Shown piece after piece: positions 49,107 through 60,232 of a stretch of DNA of 64,000 nt. This stretch comes from Stictocephala bisonia. Lineage: Eukaryota; Arthropoda; Insecta; Hemiptera; Membracidae. The stretch's first letter is position 1; the number at the start of each line of letters is the position of its first letter. The notes beneath the pieces were generated by a model. It did not search any database. It was not told the origin of the DNA and was given only the letters and a program-made list of their open reading frames with translations. The stretch is from NCBI GenBank assembly GCA_035578905.1, contig JAQJVL010000162.1, forward strand, positions 124,001 through 188,000, in the 5' to 3' direction. Made by a program: the position numbers and the translations under genes.

Positions 49107-49514
49107 AGTATATACGTACATTTTGGAGGACATGTTTATTTATTTTTCCCAATAATATTAGTAATTTTTCTATAAACTAAAATATGTAGACTGACAAATA
49201 TTAAACTATCTAGTTTAGTTTTTGACCCGATACAAGAATTTAAAATTGTTAGACTTTGTTAATGTGGTGAATTTTGACATAGTTCTCTAAGACTCTACAT
49301 TTGCAGAATGTTATTAAAAAAGGTTCTGAAATGAAATACAATCAAAATGTAAATGTACCCTAAACTAAACAGTTTAAAAAGTAGGTAATAGTAAATAATT
49401 AAAAATAGATAAAATAGGCACCGAAACCACAAAATAGAATTTTAATCACAGTTAATAATTTTAAAAGTAAATATAAAAATAACAAGTAATATGACATATA
49501 CAATCATCATTATG

Positions 49515-49886
49515 TAGTGGCGCAGTGCTGTAACCCAGCTACTTGGGGACATGGTGTTGTGGAGACTAGACGATAGGTTCTATGCTCGGTCCTCTTAACA
49601 CAACACAGCGTCCGCTGAATGATTGCCATAATCATGGACGCTACTAAATAAATGTGGAGTGTCCTTGTTCGGTGGTTGTTAGTGTCTGGATTTTGTTTAG
49701 TGTAATAATTAAGTATAGAATCAGTCAGATAGGTGACAATCAGACCAAAAATACCTGGTTTGGACCCCGAGTAAACATGTCACTCATAACTGTTGGTCTA
49801 TTAATGGACAATTCAATATTAGCTAGTAACAATGACTACACTCCGCCTATCATATTAGCCCATATCTGTATAACGGCGCCTTAATA
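49515..49886 (+). mobile_element. SINE family E copy with head
   Basis: Starts 'agtggcgcagtgctgtaacc' (A box TGGCGCAGTGC) and continues to 'attagcccatatctgtataa'. It aligns with 8,488-8,905. It is absent from the right duplicate, whose corresponding region is replaced by a minisatellite. The frame at 49654-49884 is not a gene. Confidence 0.85.
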
Positions 49887-50411
49887 CTAAATATTGAGTG
49901 TTTTTTATCATCCTACAATATCATCTTACCAACTATTTTTGTTATGAATTACATTTAACGTCAGCTGCTGCTAACTTAATATAAAACTAAAGGTGTATTG
50001 CACTAGAAGTGATTAACAACTGTTAAGGGAAGTTTACCTTGCTACAAAGGTAAAGTTACCTAATTAGAAGCTTAACGCAACTATCATCCTTTCTAATAAC
50101 AACGTTTTCATGAAAGTTTGGTTTCCTTAACTTTTAATTGTAGTTGCAGTTAAACTGTTTTAATTTTTAGCTTGTTAATGTTGTAAACAAAGGGCTTAAA
50201 AAAGGAAAACTTAAAATATAATTTGTAACTAAAAACATACTTATAATTTTCTTTCTTTTGATAAATTCAATTTAAGATTATTTGCTATGTTATGTTCGGT
50301 TGGTAATCCTGAAAATTTTAAATAGCCTTATAATTTTAACAGTTCGTTACAATAACTAACCGATATTGTACCGTTATAAATTTAACTTTTACTTGAATTT
50401 GTTTTATTATT
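49887..50411. other. no recognised feature
   Basis: AT-rich DNA in the non-matching middle of the left duplicate. Confidence 0.35.
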
Positions 50412-50443
50412 GTTAAATAAATACGTACCAGTATTTATTTAAC
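50412..50443. repeat. perfect 13-bp hairpin
   Basis: Arms 50412-50424 and 50431-50443 are exact complements around loop gtacca. Confidence 0.9.
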
Positions 50444-50448
50444 AATTA

Positions 50449-50490
50449 TTTTAATGCTCTATGGTTCTCGGGAGCCATAGAGCATTAAAA
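50449..50490. repeat. perfect 16-bp hairpin at duplication junction
   Basis: Arms 50449-50464 and 50475-50490 are exact complements ('ccatagagcattaaaa'). The right duplicate contains only the second arm, starting at 59,347, where it abuts the minisatellite. Confidence 0.9.
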
Positions 50491-50502
50491 AAGTTTGTAT
50501 AT

Positions 50503-51373
50503 TAAGTCCAGTAGGCATTTAAAAATTAAATTTTCCCAACTTGAGATAGGAAAATAATATTAAACCATCTAGAACAGAACCTTTATACCTGCGTAATTTT
50601 TTAAAGAGCGAACCCTTTAAGGTAGGATTTGTGATTTTATGTTCTATTACTAAAGACCTTTAATTTGGTACAATACTTGGCCTTTGATATCACTTAAGAT
50701 TTCCTTCTGACTCCTGGAGGGTTATTGATATGTAAACGATCTAAAATTACAAAGAAGTATATCTAGCTTAAATTATGTACTCATAATTGTATATGAGTAG
50801 GTGACAACCCTCGCTTCAGTGGTTCTCTACACTTGCTTACCTTTCGCTCCGTGGATCTCTCTAAACCATCACATCCGTATAAAAGCACCGCCTGTTGCCG
50901 TTCTCCTAGATAATAATATAGTATAGAAAACTTTATTAGTCTAGTTTAGGAGAATCCACTTTGTCCTGTTCCATTAAGTGCTGTTTGTGTTATTCACCTG
51001 TGCTAGACAACTCCTTTAAAATGATGTATATCTTGGCCTATGATATATTAATTATTTTTTTCCAAATCCTTGTAGACCATAATCCATTTGAAATGAAGAT
51101 TTACCAACTAATCTAAAAAAAGACTACTTAAGTCCAGTAGGCATTTAAAAATATAATTTTCCCAACTTGAGATAGGAAAATAATATTAAACCATCCAGAA
51201 CAGGACCTTCATTGTAAATGTTTAGAACTTTATACCTGGGTAGTTTTTTAAAGAGCGAACCTTTTAAGGTAGGATTTGTGAGTTTATGTTCTATTACTAA
51301 AGACCTTTAATTTGATGTGATACTTGACCTTCGATCTCATTTAAGATTTCCTTCTGATTTCTCGAGGGTTACC
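50503..51373. repeat. B-block repeat with flanking direct repeats of about 230 bp
   Basis: Direct repeats 50,503-50,724 and 51,129-51,373 ('taagtccagtaggcatttaa' onward) enclose about 400 bp. That interval holds TATAAAAG at 50,878-50,885. The right duplicate has the same arrangement (59,375-59,597 and 60,007-60,232; TATAAAAG at 59,757-59,764). A diverged copy of the central part occurs at 6,030. It is reminiscent of an LTR pair, but no gag/pol, primer site or TG...CA ends were seen. Confidence 0.7.
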
Positions 51374-51929
51374 TTAATAGATTTATAGGTGTAGTTATGA
51401 TGTTACCAAAGTTTTATTTCTTTACCTTTAATCGTTCGGAACTTATTACGTCTGTGCGGGACTTTATCACCACCTTTTGTAAGTTCACCGGTAACAGTAT
51501 TTCAATTTCTAACACCAAACAGTCTTAACTCTTTATATACAAAGAGGTGCTGAATTAGCAGCAGCTTTAGTTAAATGCTGAGAGGAAAGGAACTTTCCGA
51601 CGGTCTATTATTTGATATTATACGAATAGAGTGGTTTTGGATATTTATCAGTAATAAATATTAAAATTAGGAGTTCTTCTTCAATAGTCTAACGTACTGT
51701 TGTGTTAAAATATATATAAATAACCATTATACATTCGTACACACAACTGAAAGTACTGTTATTCATTCCATGTGTTTTTATTTAACAGTAAAAATATGTA
51801 TATAATAATAATAATCCGTTATATTGCCAGTGAAGTGGACTCTCATATTCGATTGTGATTAAAACCGAGCAAAACCTATCCTCAAAGTGTCATGGCGATT
51901 GGACGAACATACAGACTGACAAAAATTCG

Positions 51930-52084
51930 TTACACATATAGACATATACTCCAACTCTTTCGGTGACTGCATCAGACATGCGGTACTCCACACGGAGACT
52001 CCTAAAATGAGAAGTCCATTTGCGTCATATTCAGGCAAATGGATCTCCTCCGAACACCATTGGTTGAAATATCGAACTCCAGAC
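51930..52084. other. no recognised gene
   Basis: The minus frame 51859-52143 overlaps the duplication edge and the tandem repeat; no domain was recognised. Confidence 0.35.
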
Positions 52085-52275
52085 TGTATATTGTTCATAG
52101 ATTGTGACATCCGCCGCACGCTATTGGTTGGCCAATTGTACACTGTTCAGAGATTGTGACATCCACCGCACGCCATTGGTTGGCCGATTGTATACTGTTC
52201 AGAGATTGTGACATCCACCGCACGCAATTGGTTGGAATGAGGCTCCGATCGTATATTGTTCAGGCCTTTTGACAT
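52085..52275. repeat. tandem repeat, 52-bp units, three to four copies
   Basis: 'attgtgacatccrccgcacg' recurs at 52101, 52153 and 52205, each followed by 'attggttgg'. A decayed fourth unit ends near 52,275. Confidence 0.85.
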
Positions 52276-52675
52276 CCGCTTTGCACTTATACAGTATATA
52301 CAAACTATGAAATACTTTAAATTTGATTTAGAACATTTTGTTATAGATACGTGTAGGTTTCGTCAAAATACAATCTATAACCTTTGAATTACTCCACCAT
52401 CACTGGAACTACTCCGATTCCCAACTAACGACCCTCCTGAGGCTAATACTTACTAAATGGATTTGGTTTCAGTATGTTAATTTCCACCATCCCCAGAACA
52501 ATTCTGACACCATATCGATGCATGCTGTGAATGTAATAAAATATACAATAATTTTAGTCACAATTTCACAATATTTTTCACTTAGTTTTCGAGTGGGGGG
52601 GGGGTAGAGAATTTACATTACCTCCACGTTTATTTTACAGTATTTATAGTTTCTGTGTACACTTTTATACCACTA
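52276..52675. other. no recognised feature; G homopolymer
   Basis: A run of about ten G at 52,595-52,606; otherwise AT-rich. Confidence 0.4.
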
Positions 52676-55600
52676 TAAAAGTGCTCAGCCTGAGCACGTA
52701 CATTGTTAGTCAAGTCGTACATTCAGTTTTGTACTTTTTGTACGTTTTTAATTATATGTTTAGTTTTAGACATCTTTTTTTTTTTTGATGGCGCAGCTAT
52801 TGAACAGTGCAGATGTGTGGAACGAGCTCTCTACTAAACTCTCAATTAAACGTTTACAATTGAACGTAATGTGCTTTTCTTGAATATACGGAGTGCAGTG
52901 GGCGTTTATTTGTGTGTACTACATTTGTTGAGATAAAGTTCTTTCAAATTAGTTTGATAGTTTTCTGTGTGTTGTTTCCTTGTGATATAACCTACAAAAT
53001 GGCGATGTTTGGTGCGTGTAATAAGTCCTTAACTGTAAAACAAATTAAAGTGTCGTGTTGTGACTGCAACAAGGACTTCCATGGGACCTGTGTGAAGTGC
53101 AGTAAAGCTGATATTGAGCAGTTACCCAATGCTGGCCTGGCTTGGCGTTGTGAACAATGCCATTGCATGCGTTGTGAACATACTGAATTGTATTGCAGCT
53201 CGTAATGCCTGTTGATCTCATTTTACTTTCAAATAATTTATGTGTTACTGTTATGCTGTAATGCTACCACTTATTTTGTGATTTATTATTGTTATGATTT
53301 ACCATTCTCTAGTCTTGTAATTTTTGCTAATGTGATAACCAGTACAAATTTTAATTATGTTAAACCTTTCTTTCTAAGTTATTAATTACTAGTTGTATGT
53401 ATATTGGCATTGACGTTGAAAGAATAAATAAGTGCAGTGAAGAGAGACGGAGCAGCACCACGTTTGACCTTCAGGCCACAGAGAGCAATGTCACACTGCA
53501 AAACATTATGAATGCCATTACTAAATTATCTTGTGAGCAAAAACAATCTATTGTTGATTTCAATTATTATTTACATGTTAAAACTAATGAGGTCTATAAA
53601 TCTGGTGGTGTAGCAGTTTTTGTACACAATAGCATAAATTTATTGGATGTTCAGCCGTTAACATTTAAATCATCTGATGCTATTTAGATCCGTTTCAAAG
53701 AAATTGGATTTAAGTTTACTTTAATAGCACTACACAGACGACACCAATGTGAATAACATTTGTTTATAAACGAATTGAAACTATTTTTAAAAGAGAAACA
53801 TTTTTATCATGATAAGTAAAAACATTTTAACTTTAGGAGATATGAACATAAGTATTTTGAGTGATGATGTTTTAGTTGATGATTATAAAATTGTCTTAGC
53901 TTTTAATGGAATGAAATCGTTAATAAATACTACAACACGGGTTAATAAAAGTACTGAGTCATGTATTGACCATATTTTGGAAACAATTTCAAACAAAAAC
54001 AATTACAGTTTGAGCCTGCTGTAATTGAAACACATGTAACGGATAACTACAACAGCTGTGTGGCTGCGTGGAGAGGCCGCAGTCGGTCAATGACAAGGTC
54101 ACGCGACCGTCTAATTGCATCAATTATGAGCAGCTCAACAATTAGCTGGATCAGGTTGAGTGGAGCGGTGTTTACCAACAACAAAATGCTTCTCACACAT
54201 TTGATCTTTTTTTATGATACAATCAATACAATCAAGGATTTATTTTCAATTATCAATTGGTAAATATAACTAGCATATTTCTTAATTTTAGGCTGTACAT
54301 AGAAATTGATAATTTATTATCTGTTCGCTGATAATAGTTTTTTTAAGTTTAATTATGTAAAGGAACCTCTAATCAGGCTAAATATAATGCCTTAGAGGCC
54401 CTATATTTCTCTTTATTACATACATTTTTTTATTGTTAAATTAGACTTAGTATGTAGGCAAATGTTTTTAAGTTTTATTTATATTAAGTATATAAGATCT
54501 TTTATTTTGTTCTTTGTTTGTATTTGGCAAGTCACCAATATTATGTTTTAAAATGTGTTTTGTATTTGTTTCTTGTCAAAAAAGTCTGATCGTGTAAAAA
54601 ATTGAGAAATAAATTTATTATTATTATTATTATGATAAACTTAACTGTGCAACAGTAAATAGTAAAGTAGAATATAAGCAATCAAACTTGAACATTGTTA
54701 GACTGAAACCGTAGATTAATTCATCTATTTGAAACGAACTAAAACTAGAAACAACTTATTTAAAAAGTTTAAAAGCTAACCTGAAAACAATGAGTTGAGT
54801 GTCTATTATAAATAATATAGGAATACACTCTGCAGCAAGAAATTAGGGAATTGAAAAATAACTACTACGCGGGCCTTTAATAAATATAGTGGAAACTTGA
54901 AAAAACTTGGCAAATTATTAATGAAGTTACGTGCCAGAAGAGGTTTAATGATGAATCCATTGATTTGAAAATAAATGATCAAGTCGTAAACGATCCTGAA
55001 TTAGTTGCCAATGAGTTTACTAATTATTGTCTGTCAGTTGCTGGTGAGTTATGTGAGAATATAGAGAAACCAAATAAATTTTACACATTTAATAAACGAC
55101 ATTGTTATAGAAAAAAATATGTTTCACAGTCAATGTTTTTAGACTGGCAACAGTTAGCGAGTTGAAATCAGCTATTTATTCACTGGAAAATGGGACATCA
55201 CCAGGTATAGATGGAATAAGCACATCACTTGTAAAAGAAATTTATATGAAGGTGTCAAGTATTATATTATATTTAGTCAATTTAAGTTTCCAAACAGGAG
55301 TTTTTCCTGAAAAACTGAAAGAGGCTATAGTTTTGCCAATATATAAAAGAGTTCTAAAACTGATATTTGTAACTACAGACCTATATTATTACTACCAACA
55401 TTTACAAAAATATCTGAAAGAAAATTATGAAACAAAAATTACTAAACTTTCTTGAAGATACCTCGTTTTTTAGTGCAAATCAATTTGGTTTTTTGAAAAG
55501 TTAAGAAGACTGAGAATGCTTTACTTGATTTTATGGATAAAGTAAGTAATGGTGTGAATAAAGGCAAAAAGGTTATTGACTTATATCTAGATATCACCAA

Positions 55601-55990
55601 AGCATTTGATAATGTACATCATGAAATATTATTGAAAAAGTTATATAACTACGGCGTAAGGGGAGTTGTCCATGATTGGTTTGTAGGCTATATATCGGAA
55701 CGAAAACAGTGTGTTAGAGTGAATAATACATTAAGTAAGCATGGCATAGTTTAGGAGCAACCCTATGTTTGGTATATATTAATGACTTGTGTAATGGAAG
55801 CTTTTATAGTAATGTCACATGATTTGCTGATGACACAGCATTATGCTATGTGAAACAAACTTGGAAGGATATTGAATGCAATATTAATTTGGATTTGCAA
55901 GCCCTGAGACGGTGGTTTTCAGAGAATAATATGATTCTAAGTATTGAGAAAACAATGTATTTGAATTTTAGTTTGAGGGGGGTGCAATGT
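52676..55990 (+). pseudogene. decayed LINE with PHD-type ORF1, endonuclease and RT
   Basis: Its 5' region has 'ctataaaagtgctcagcctg' with a 17-bp palindrome (52,681-52,697). ORF1 starts at ATG 52,999 (MAMFGACNKS). It carries a PHD-like zinc motif: CCDC, FHGTC and CEQC are present, but the first Cys of the CxxC pair is replaced by Phe. Internal deletion then joins the end of ORF1 (53,397-53,540) to an APE-type endonuclease ('GGVAVFVHNSINLL', 'LGDMNI', 'INTTTRVNKSTESCIDHIL'). After a nested insertion the RT follows: 'IYSLENGTSPGIDGISTSLV' (55,170), 'LPIYKR' and 'NYRP' relics, 'DLYLDITKAFDNVHHEILLK' (55,580), and the catalytic FADDTAL (about 55,820). Multiple stops make it inactive. A CR1/Kiri-like relationship is likely but unproven. 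Confidence 0.88.
54055..54640 (+). mobile_element. nested LINE 3' end or similar insertion with (ATT)n tail
   Basis: The endonuclease reading 'EPAVIETHVTDNYNSC' breaks off near 54,055 and the host LINE resumes near 54,645 ('LQQEIRELKNNYYAGLF' soon after). The insert starts GC-rich ('gcgtggagaggccgcagtcg') and ends 'aaataaatttattattatta', a typical non-LTR tail. Exact ends and target-site duplication are uncertain. Confidence 0.6.
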
Positions 55991-56172
55991 TTTAAAATAT
56001 AATAATATATAAATGTATGCTTATTACATTTATTTGTTTTCGAGAAACAAAGATTATTATTATTTTAATATACTCTCAAGTTTTTTTCTGGCTTCTTGTT
56101 TCCACCGCAACAATGGCGAATCTGACTCGTAGATTGTTTTCGGATTCCAGTAACCAATGGGCAACCGATGAT
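55991..56172. other. no recognised feature
   Basis: Short spacer between the dead LINE and the right duplicate; it contains 'ccaccgcaacaatggcgaat', which matches no gene known to me. Confidence 0.35.
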
Positions 56173-56829
56173 CCTCACCCACTGATCACGAAATCTCAAA
56201 AATCACTGAACGGATTTACACGAAATGTTAAAGGAAGTTAGCTTTAGTATCGAAGAAACCCACTAAGAAAGGATTTTTTGAAATTCCATTCCTAAGTAGT
56301 ACAAACAGCTGCTAAAAATTTCCTTTTTCCCATAAAAATAACATTGGGTTGATTTTATTAAACTAATAACAGCTGTTTAGTAAATAAAACCATATTTTGT
56401 ATGTTTGCAAATATCCTATTGATGCATTAAGAGCTTTTACACAATCAATCTTCAGCTGTTAAACAAAAACAAATGAAATAAACACTTTTGAATTAGACTA
56501 AGTAATTCCTAAGCAACGTCAAACATGTTTATTTTATTTATTTGACATTACCCTATTGAGGCATTAAGAGTTTAATTTTCAGCTGATAAAAAAACACACA
56601 AATGAAATAAACACGTTTGAAATAATCTAAATAATACCATATACTAATAAATAGGTAGCAACACAAGTAGTGTGAGTGAGATACTGTAAATAAATTTAAT
56701 ATTGTGATTTTACGTTATAAAGATAATTTACTATTATTTACAGTCGAAGTCGCACGACGAGGCCGAAGGCTGAGGTGTATCGAGAGCGGTGAGAGTCGGG
56801 GCTGGCACGCGAAGCGTGTAGGGGTGGCC
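56173..56829 (+). mobile_element. Helitron-like 3' signature, right duplicate (degenerate)
   Basis: The hairpin CACGC-GAA-GCGTG is at 56,806-56,818, but the terminal tetranucleotide is changed ('ggcctcttgt' instead of 'gcccctagt'), so the end is no longer canonical. Confidence 0.45.
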
Positions 56830-57105
56830 TCTTGTTTTATATATGGATATAATGTTGTGTAAACATTTAAAGTGAATCCATTCACTTCTTTTCGAGTTTC
56901 GTTTACACAAACATACGGCAGTTTAATATATAGATAACATTATCCACTAAAAATATTCTATTGGTTTGGAATGAGTGCAAGACTATGACGGATTGTAAAC
57001 TGAGCTTTGCGTGACAAAGTTGAGCTCAACAGGCAATTAAACTTGGTTACAAATGATCGCCTTTACCTTCATTAACAACTTACCTCGTCCGTCCGCTTGT
57101 ATCAG

Positions 57106-57165
57106 GTGCCACAGCTGGGTTCTTCAACTGGTATTTTATCGTTTTATTGAATGTGTGCATCAGTG
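57106..57165 (+). CDS. candidate 60-nt exon 3b (phase 1-1), right duplicate
   Basis: Same borders as exon 3a: acceptor 'ccgcttgtatcag|gt' and donor 'cagtg|gtaagt'. It encodes G-ATAGFFNWYFIVLLNVCIS-G. It differs from 3a at three of 60 bases and all three change the residue (R to G, L to F, C to Y). The frame stays open and both splice sites are intact. If used, it would be a tandem alternative to 3a downstream of the signal-peptide exon. The excess of replacement changes may mean diversification, or simply that the segment is not under coding constraint. Three changes are too few to decide. Confidence 0.4.
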
Positions 57166-57224
57166 GTAAGTGCTAGTGCACTAGATGAAGGTTTGTAATA
57201 TCTTTTTGAATACGTTTTTTAGTA

Positions 57225-57975
57225 TAAAAAGTCATATGTTGAGCTGAAACCATCAATATTGAGTTGATCTATGACAGTGATCTATTTGAGAATATAAATT
57301 TATACATGTGTACCATTTTGGAACCGTTGTTTAAACATTGTTGAGCCGAAGCCATCAATATTGAGTTTATCTATGAGAGTGATCTAATTAGGAATATAAA
57401 TTTATACAGGTGTACCCTTTTGGAACCGTTTTTTAAACATAGTTTGTTGAGTTGAAGCCATCAATATTAAGTTTATCTATGATAGTGATCTATTTAAGAA
57501 TATAAATTCATACAGGTTTACCCTTTTGGAACCGTTTTCTAAACATAGTTTGTTGAGCTGAAGCCATCAATATTGAGTTGATCTATGACAGTGATCCATT
57601 TAAGAATATAAATTTATATAGGTGTACCCTTTTGGAACCGTTTTTTAAACATAGTTTATTGAGTTGAAGCCATCAATATTGAGTTGATCTATGACAGTCA
57701 TCTAATTAAGAATATAAATTTATACAGGTGTACCCTTTTGGAACAGTTTTTTAAACATAGTTTGTTGAGCTGAAGCCTTCAATATTGAGTTGATCTATGA
57801 TAGTGATCTATATAAAAATATACATTTATACAGGTGTACCCTTTTGGAACAGTTTTTTAAACATAGTTTGTTGAGCTGAAGCCTTCAATATTGAGTTGAT
57901 CTATGACAGTAATCTATATAAAAATATACATTTATACAGGTGTACCCTTTTGGAACAGTTTTTTAAACATAGTTT
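57225..57975. repeat. tandem repeat, about 105-bp units, seven copies
   Basis: 'cc(a/t)tcaatattgag' recurs seven times, each time with 'cccttttggaac'. Same family as 46,625-47,165. The last three units share 'gaagccttcaatattgag' or 'ggaacagttttttaaac' variants, suggesting recent amplification. Confidence 0.95.
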
Positions 57976-58366
57976 AAGTTTATTTAGATACCAAACATTT
58001 AATTGTTCCTGTGACTTAAAATAATACCATTTTGGTTTTACCCCTGTTCATTAATTATACCACACAATATATAGCACATATTCAAAGCTACTTCTTGTAA
58101 AATTTCGTAATTTAATTTTTAATTTTGTAAGATTATAAGTAATTTTAATATATGATCTTTTTTTCTCACACCACAATATAATCTATATATAGCATAAACA
58201 ATATATGTTAGCGTATGATCATTAGTGTTTTAGGAAATCTGGTGCTGAAATTTGTTTATAATTTATACAAATTTATATTTATCCTCCACTTAACTAATTT
58301 ATTTATCTCATTAGTTATAGCTCTTAATGTATTTTTCTATTTAAGGTACAATAGTCAAACAAGTTA

Positions 58367-58847
58367 AGTATATACGTACATTTTGGAGGACATGTTTATT
58401 TATTTTTCCCAATAATATTAGTAACTGTTCTATAAAATAAAAAAATGTAGACTGACAAATATTAATTTATCTAGTTTAATTTTTTACCCGATGCAAGAAT
58501 TTAAAATTGTTAGACTTTGTTATTATGGTGAATAATTTTGACATAGTTATCTAAGTCTCTACATTTTCAGAATGTTCTTCAAAAAGTTCCTGAAATGAAA
58601 TACAATCAAAATGTAAATTTATCCTAAACTAAACATTGCACTATAGTATTTCAAATATAGTATTACAATTTTTCTTTTTCATCCTTGATATTAAATATTT
58701 TATATGTGTGATGTGAGAAAATAACTTTTTTCGTAGTTGCAAACTTATTTTCCACTGCCTGATCTTTGGCCCACTTTGTATGAGTTAGGCACCTTTTAAA
58801 GCATGGTTGCTGAAAGGACATAATGAAGCTTGTCTCATTTTGGACCA
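58367..58847. other. unique part of right duplicate
   Basis: Matches 49,107-49,370 up to about 58,635; beyond this no gene was seen. The minus frame 58663-58977 runs into the minisatellite. Confidence 0.4.
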
Positions 58848-59346
58848 CCCGCCCTCCCATACACGTAAAGTGGTATTGACCCACCCGCCCACCCATACAC
58901 GCACTGTGGTATTGACCCACCCGCCCACCCCACCCATGCACGTATGGTGATACTAACCCACCCACCCACCCACCCACACACGTACGGTGGTACTAGTCCA
59001 CCCGCCCACCCATACACGTACGGTGTTACTAACCCACCAGCCCACCCATACACGTACTATGTTTCTCGAAATATATACATAAAATACAGGAAGAGCCAGT
59101 GGCCGAACGGTCTTTACCTGAGTTACTTTGTACCTATAACTCAATGCACATTGGTATTGACCCACCCACCCGCCCATACACAAACACTGGTATTGACCCC
59201 CCACCCACCCATACACGTACAGTGGTACTGAACCACCCGCCCACCCATACACGTACAGTGGTCTGACCCACACGCCCACCCATACACGTATAGTAGTACT
59301 GACCCACCCGTCCACCCATACACGTACAGTGGTACTGACCCACCCG
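58848..59346 (-). repeat. G-rich minisatellite interrupted by a SINE head
   Basis: C-rich units on the plus strand ('gacccacccgcccacccata' plus 'cacgtacagtggtactg') run 58,848-59,046 (six units) and 59,146-59,346 (about six units). The interruption holds the SINE C head. The array ends exactly at 59,346/59,347, where the duplicated block resumes with 'ccatagagcattaaaa'. Open frames in several minus-strand phases are by-products. Confidence 0.95.
59088..59140 (+). mobile_element. SINE family C head fragment
   Basis: 'gaagagccagtggccgaacg' and the following 'tctttacctgagttactttg' match the first 50 bp of 62,447-62,645. The fragment stops before the B box and lies inside the minisatellite. Confidence 0.65.
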
Positions 59347-60232
59347 CCATAGAGCATTAAAAAAGTTAGTATCTTAAGTCCAGTAGGCATTTAAAAATTT
59401 AATTTTCCCAAACTTGAGATAGGAAAATAATACTAAACCATCTAGAACAGAACCTTTATACCTGCGTAATTTTTTAAAGAGCGAACTTTTTAAGGTAGGA
59501 TTTGTGATTTTATGTTCTATTAAAAAGACCTTTAATTTGATGTGATACTTGACCTTCGATCTCATTTAAGATTTCCTTCTGACTCCTGAAGGGTTATTGT
59601 TATGTAAACGATCCAAAATTACAAAGAAGTATATCTAGCTTAAATTATGTACTCATAATTGTATATGAATAGATGACAACCCTCGCTTCGGTACGGGTTG
59701 GTTCTCTACACTTGCTTACCTTTCGCTCCGTGGTTCTCTCTAAACCATCACATCTGTATAAAAGGGCCGCCTGTTGCCGTTCTCCTAGATAATAATACAG
59801 TAGAGAAAACTTTATTAGTCTAGTTTAGGAGAATCCATTTTGTCCTGTGCCATTAAGTGCTGTTTGTGGTATTCACCTGTGCTAGACAACCCCTTTAAAA
59901 TGATGTATATCTTGGCCTATGATATATTTATTATTTTTTTCCAACTCCTTGTAGACCATAATCAATTGGAAATGAAGATTTACCAACTAATATAAAAAAT
60001 ACTACTTAAGTCCAGTAGGCATTTAAAAATTTAATTTTCCCAACTTGAGATAGGAAAATAATACTAAATCATCTAGAACAGGACCTTTATTACTGCGTAC
60101 TTTTTTAAAGAGCGAACCTTTTAAGGTCGAATTTGTGAGTTTATGTTCTATTACTAAAGACATTTAATTTGATATGATACTTGACCTTCTATCTCATTTA
60201 AGATTTCCTTCTGACTCCTCGAGGATTACCTT
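59347..60232. repeat. B-block repeat, right duplicate
   Basis: Same composition as 50,475-51,373: direct repeats 59,375-59,597 and 60,007-60,232 around a TATAAAAG (59,757-59,764). Confidence 0.75.

Larger units (their letters stand above)
45590..51929. repeat. segmental duplication, left copy
   Basis: Matches 56,173-60,833 in the same order and orientation. In a 270-bp stretch compared by eye (45,600-45,870 with 56,187-56,460) I count roughly 16 differences, about 6 percent. This copy has gained a LINE fragment (47,547-49,093) and lies over a SINE (49,515-49,886). The middle part (about 49,375-50,474) does not match the right copy, which has a minisatellite there. Confidence 0.9.

Noticed and set aside
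50503..51373. Solo LTR retrotransposon with two LTRs
   Set aside because: The direct repeats lack TG...CA ends, the TATA box lies between and not inside them, and no primer site or coding remnant is visible. Kept only as an unexplained repeat.
51400..51510. Exon ending at 'ccttttgtaagt' (51,482)
   Set aside because: No acceptor upstream, and the donor is lost in the right duplicate ('ccttttgtaaat').
51859..52143. 94-codon minus-strand ORF
   Set aside because: Runs across the duplication edge into a 52-bp tandem repeat; no recognisable domain.
58663..59390. Gly/Trp-rich repeat proteins on the minus strand
   Set aside because: By-products of the C-rich minisatellite, as at 25,008.
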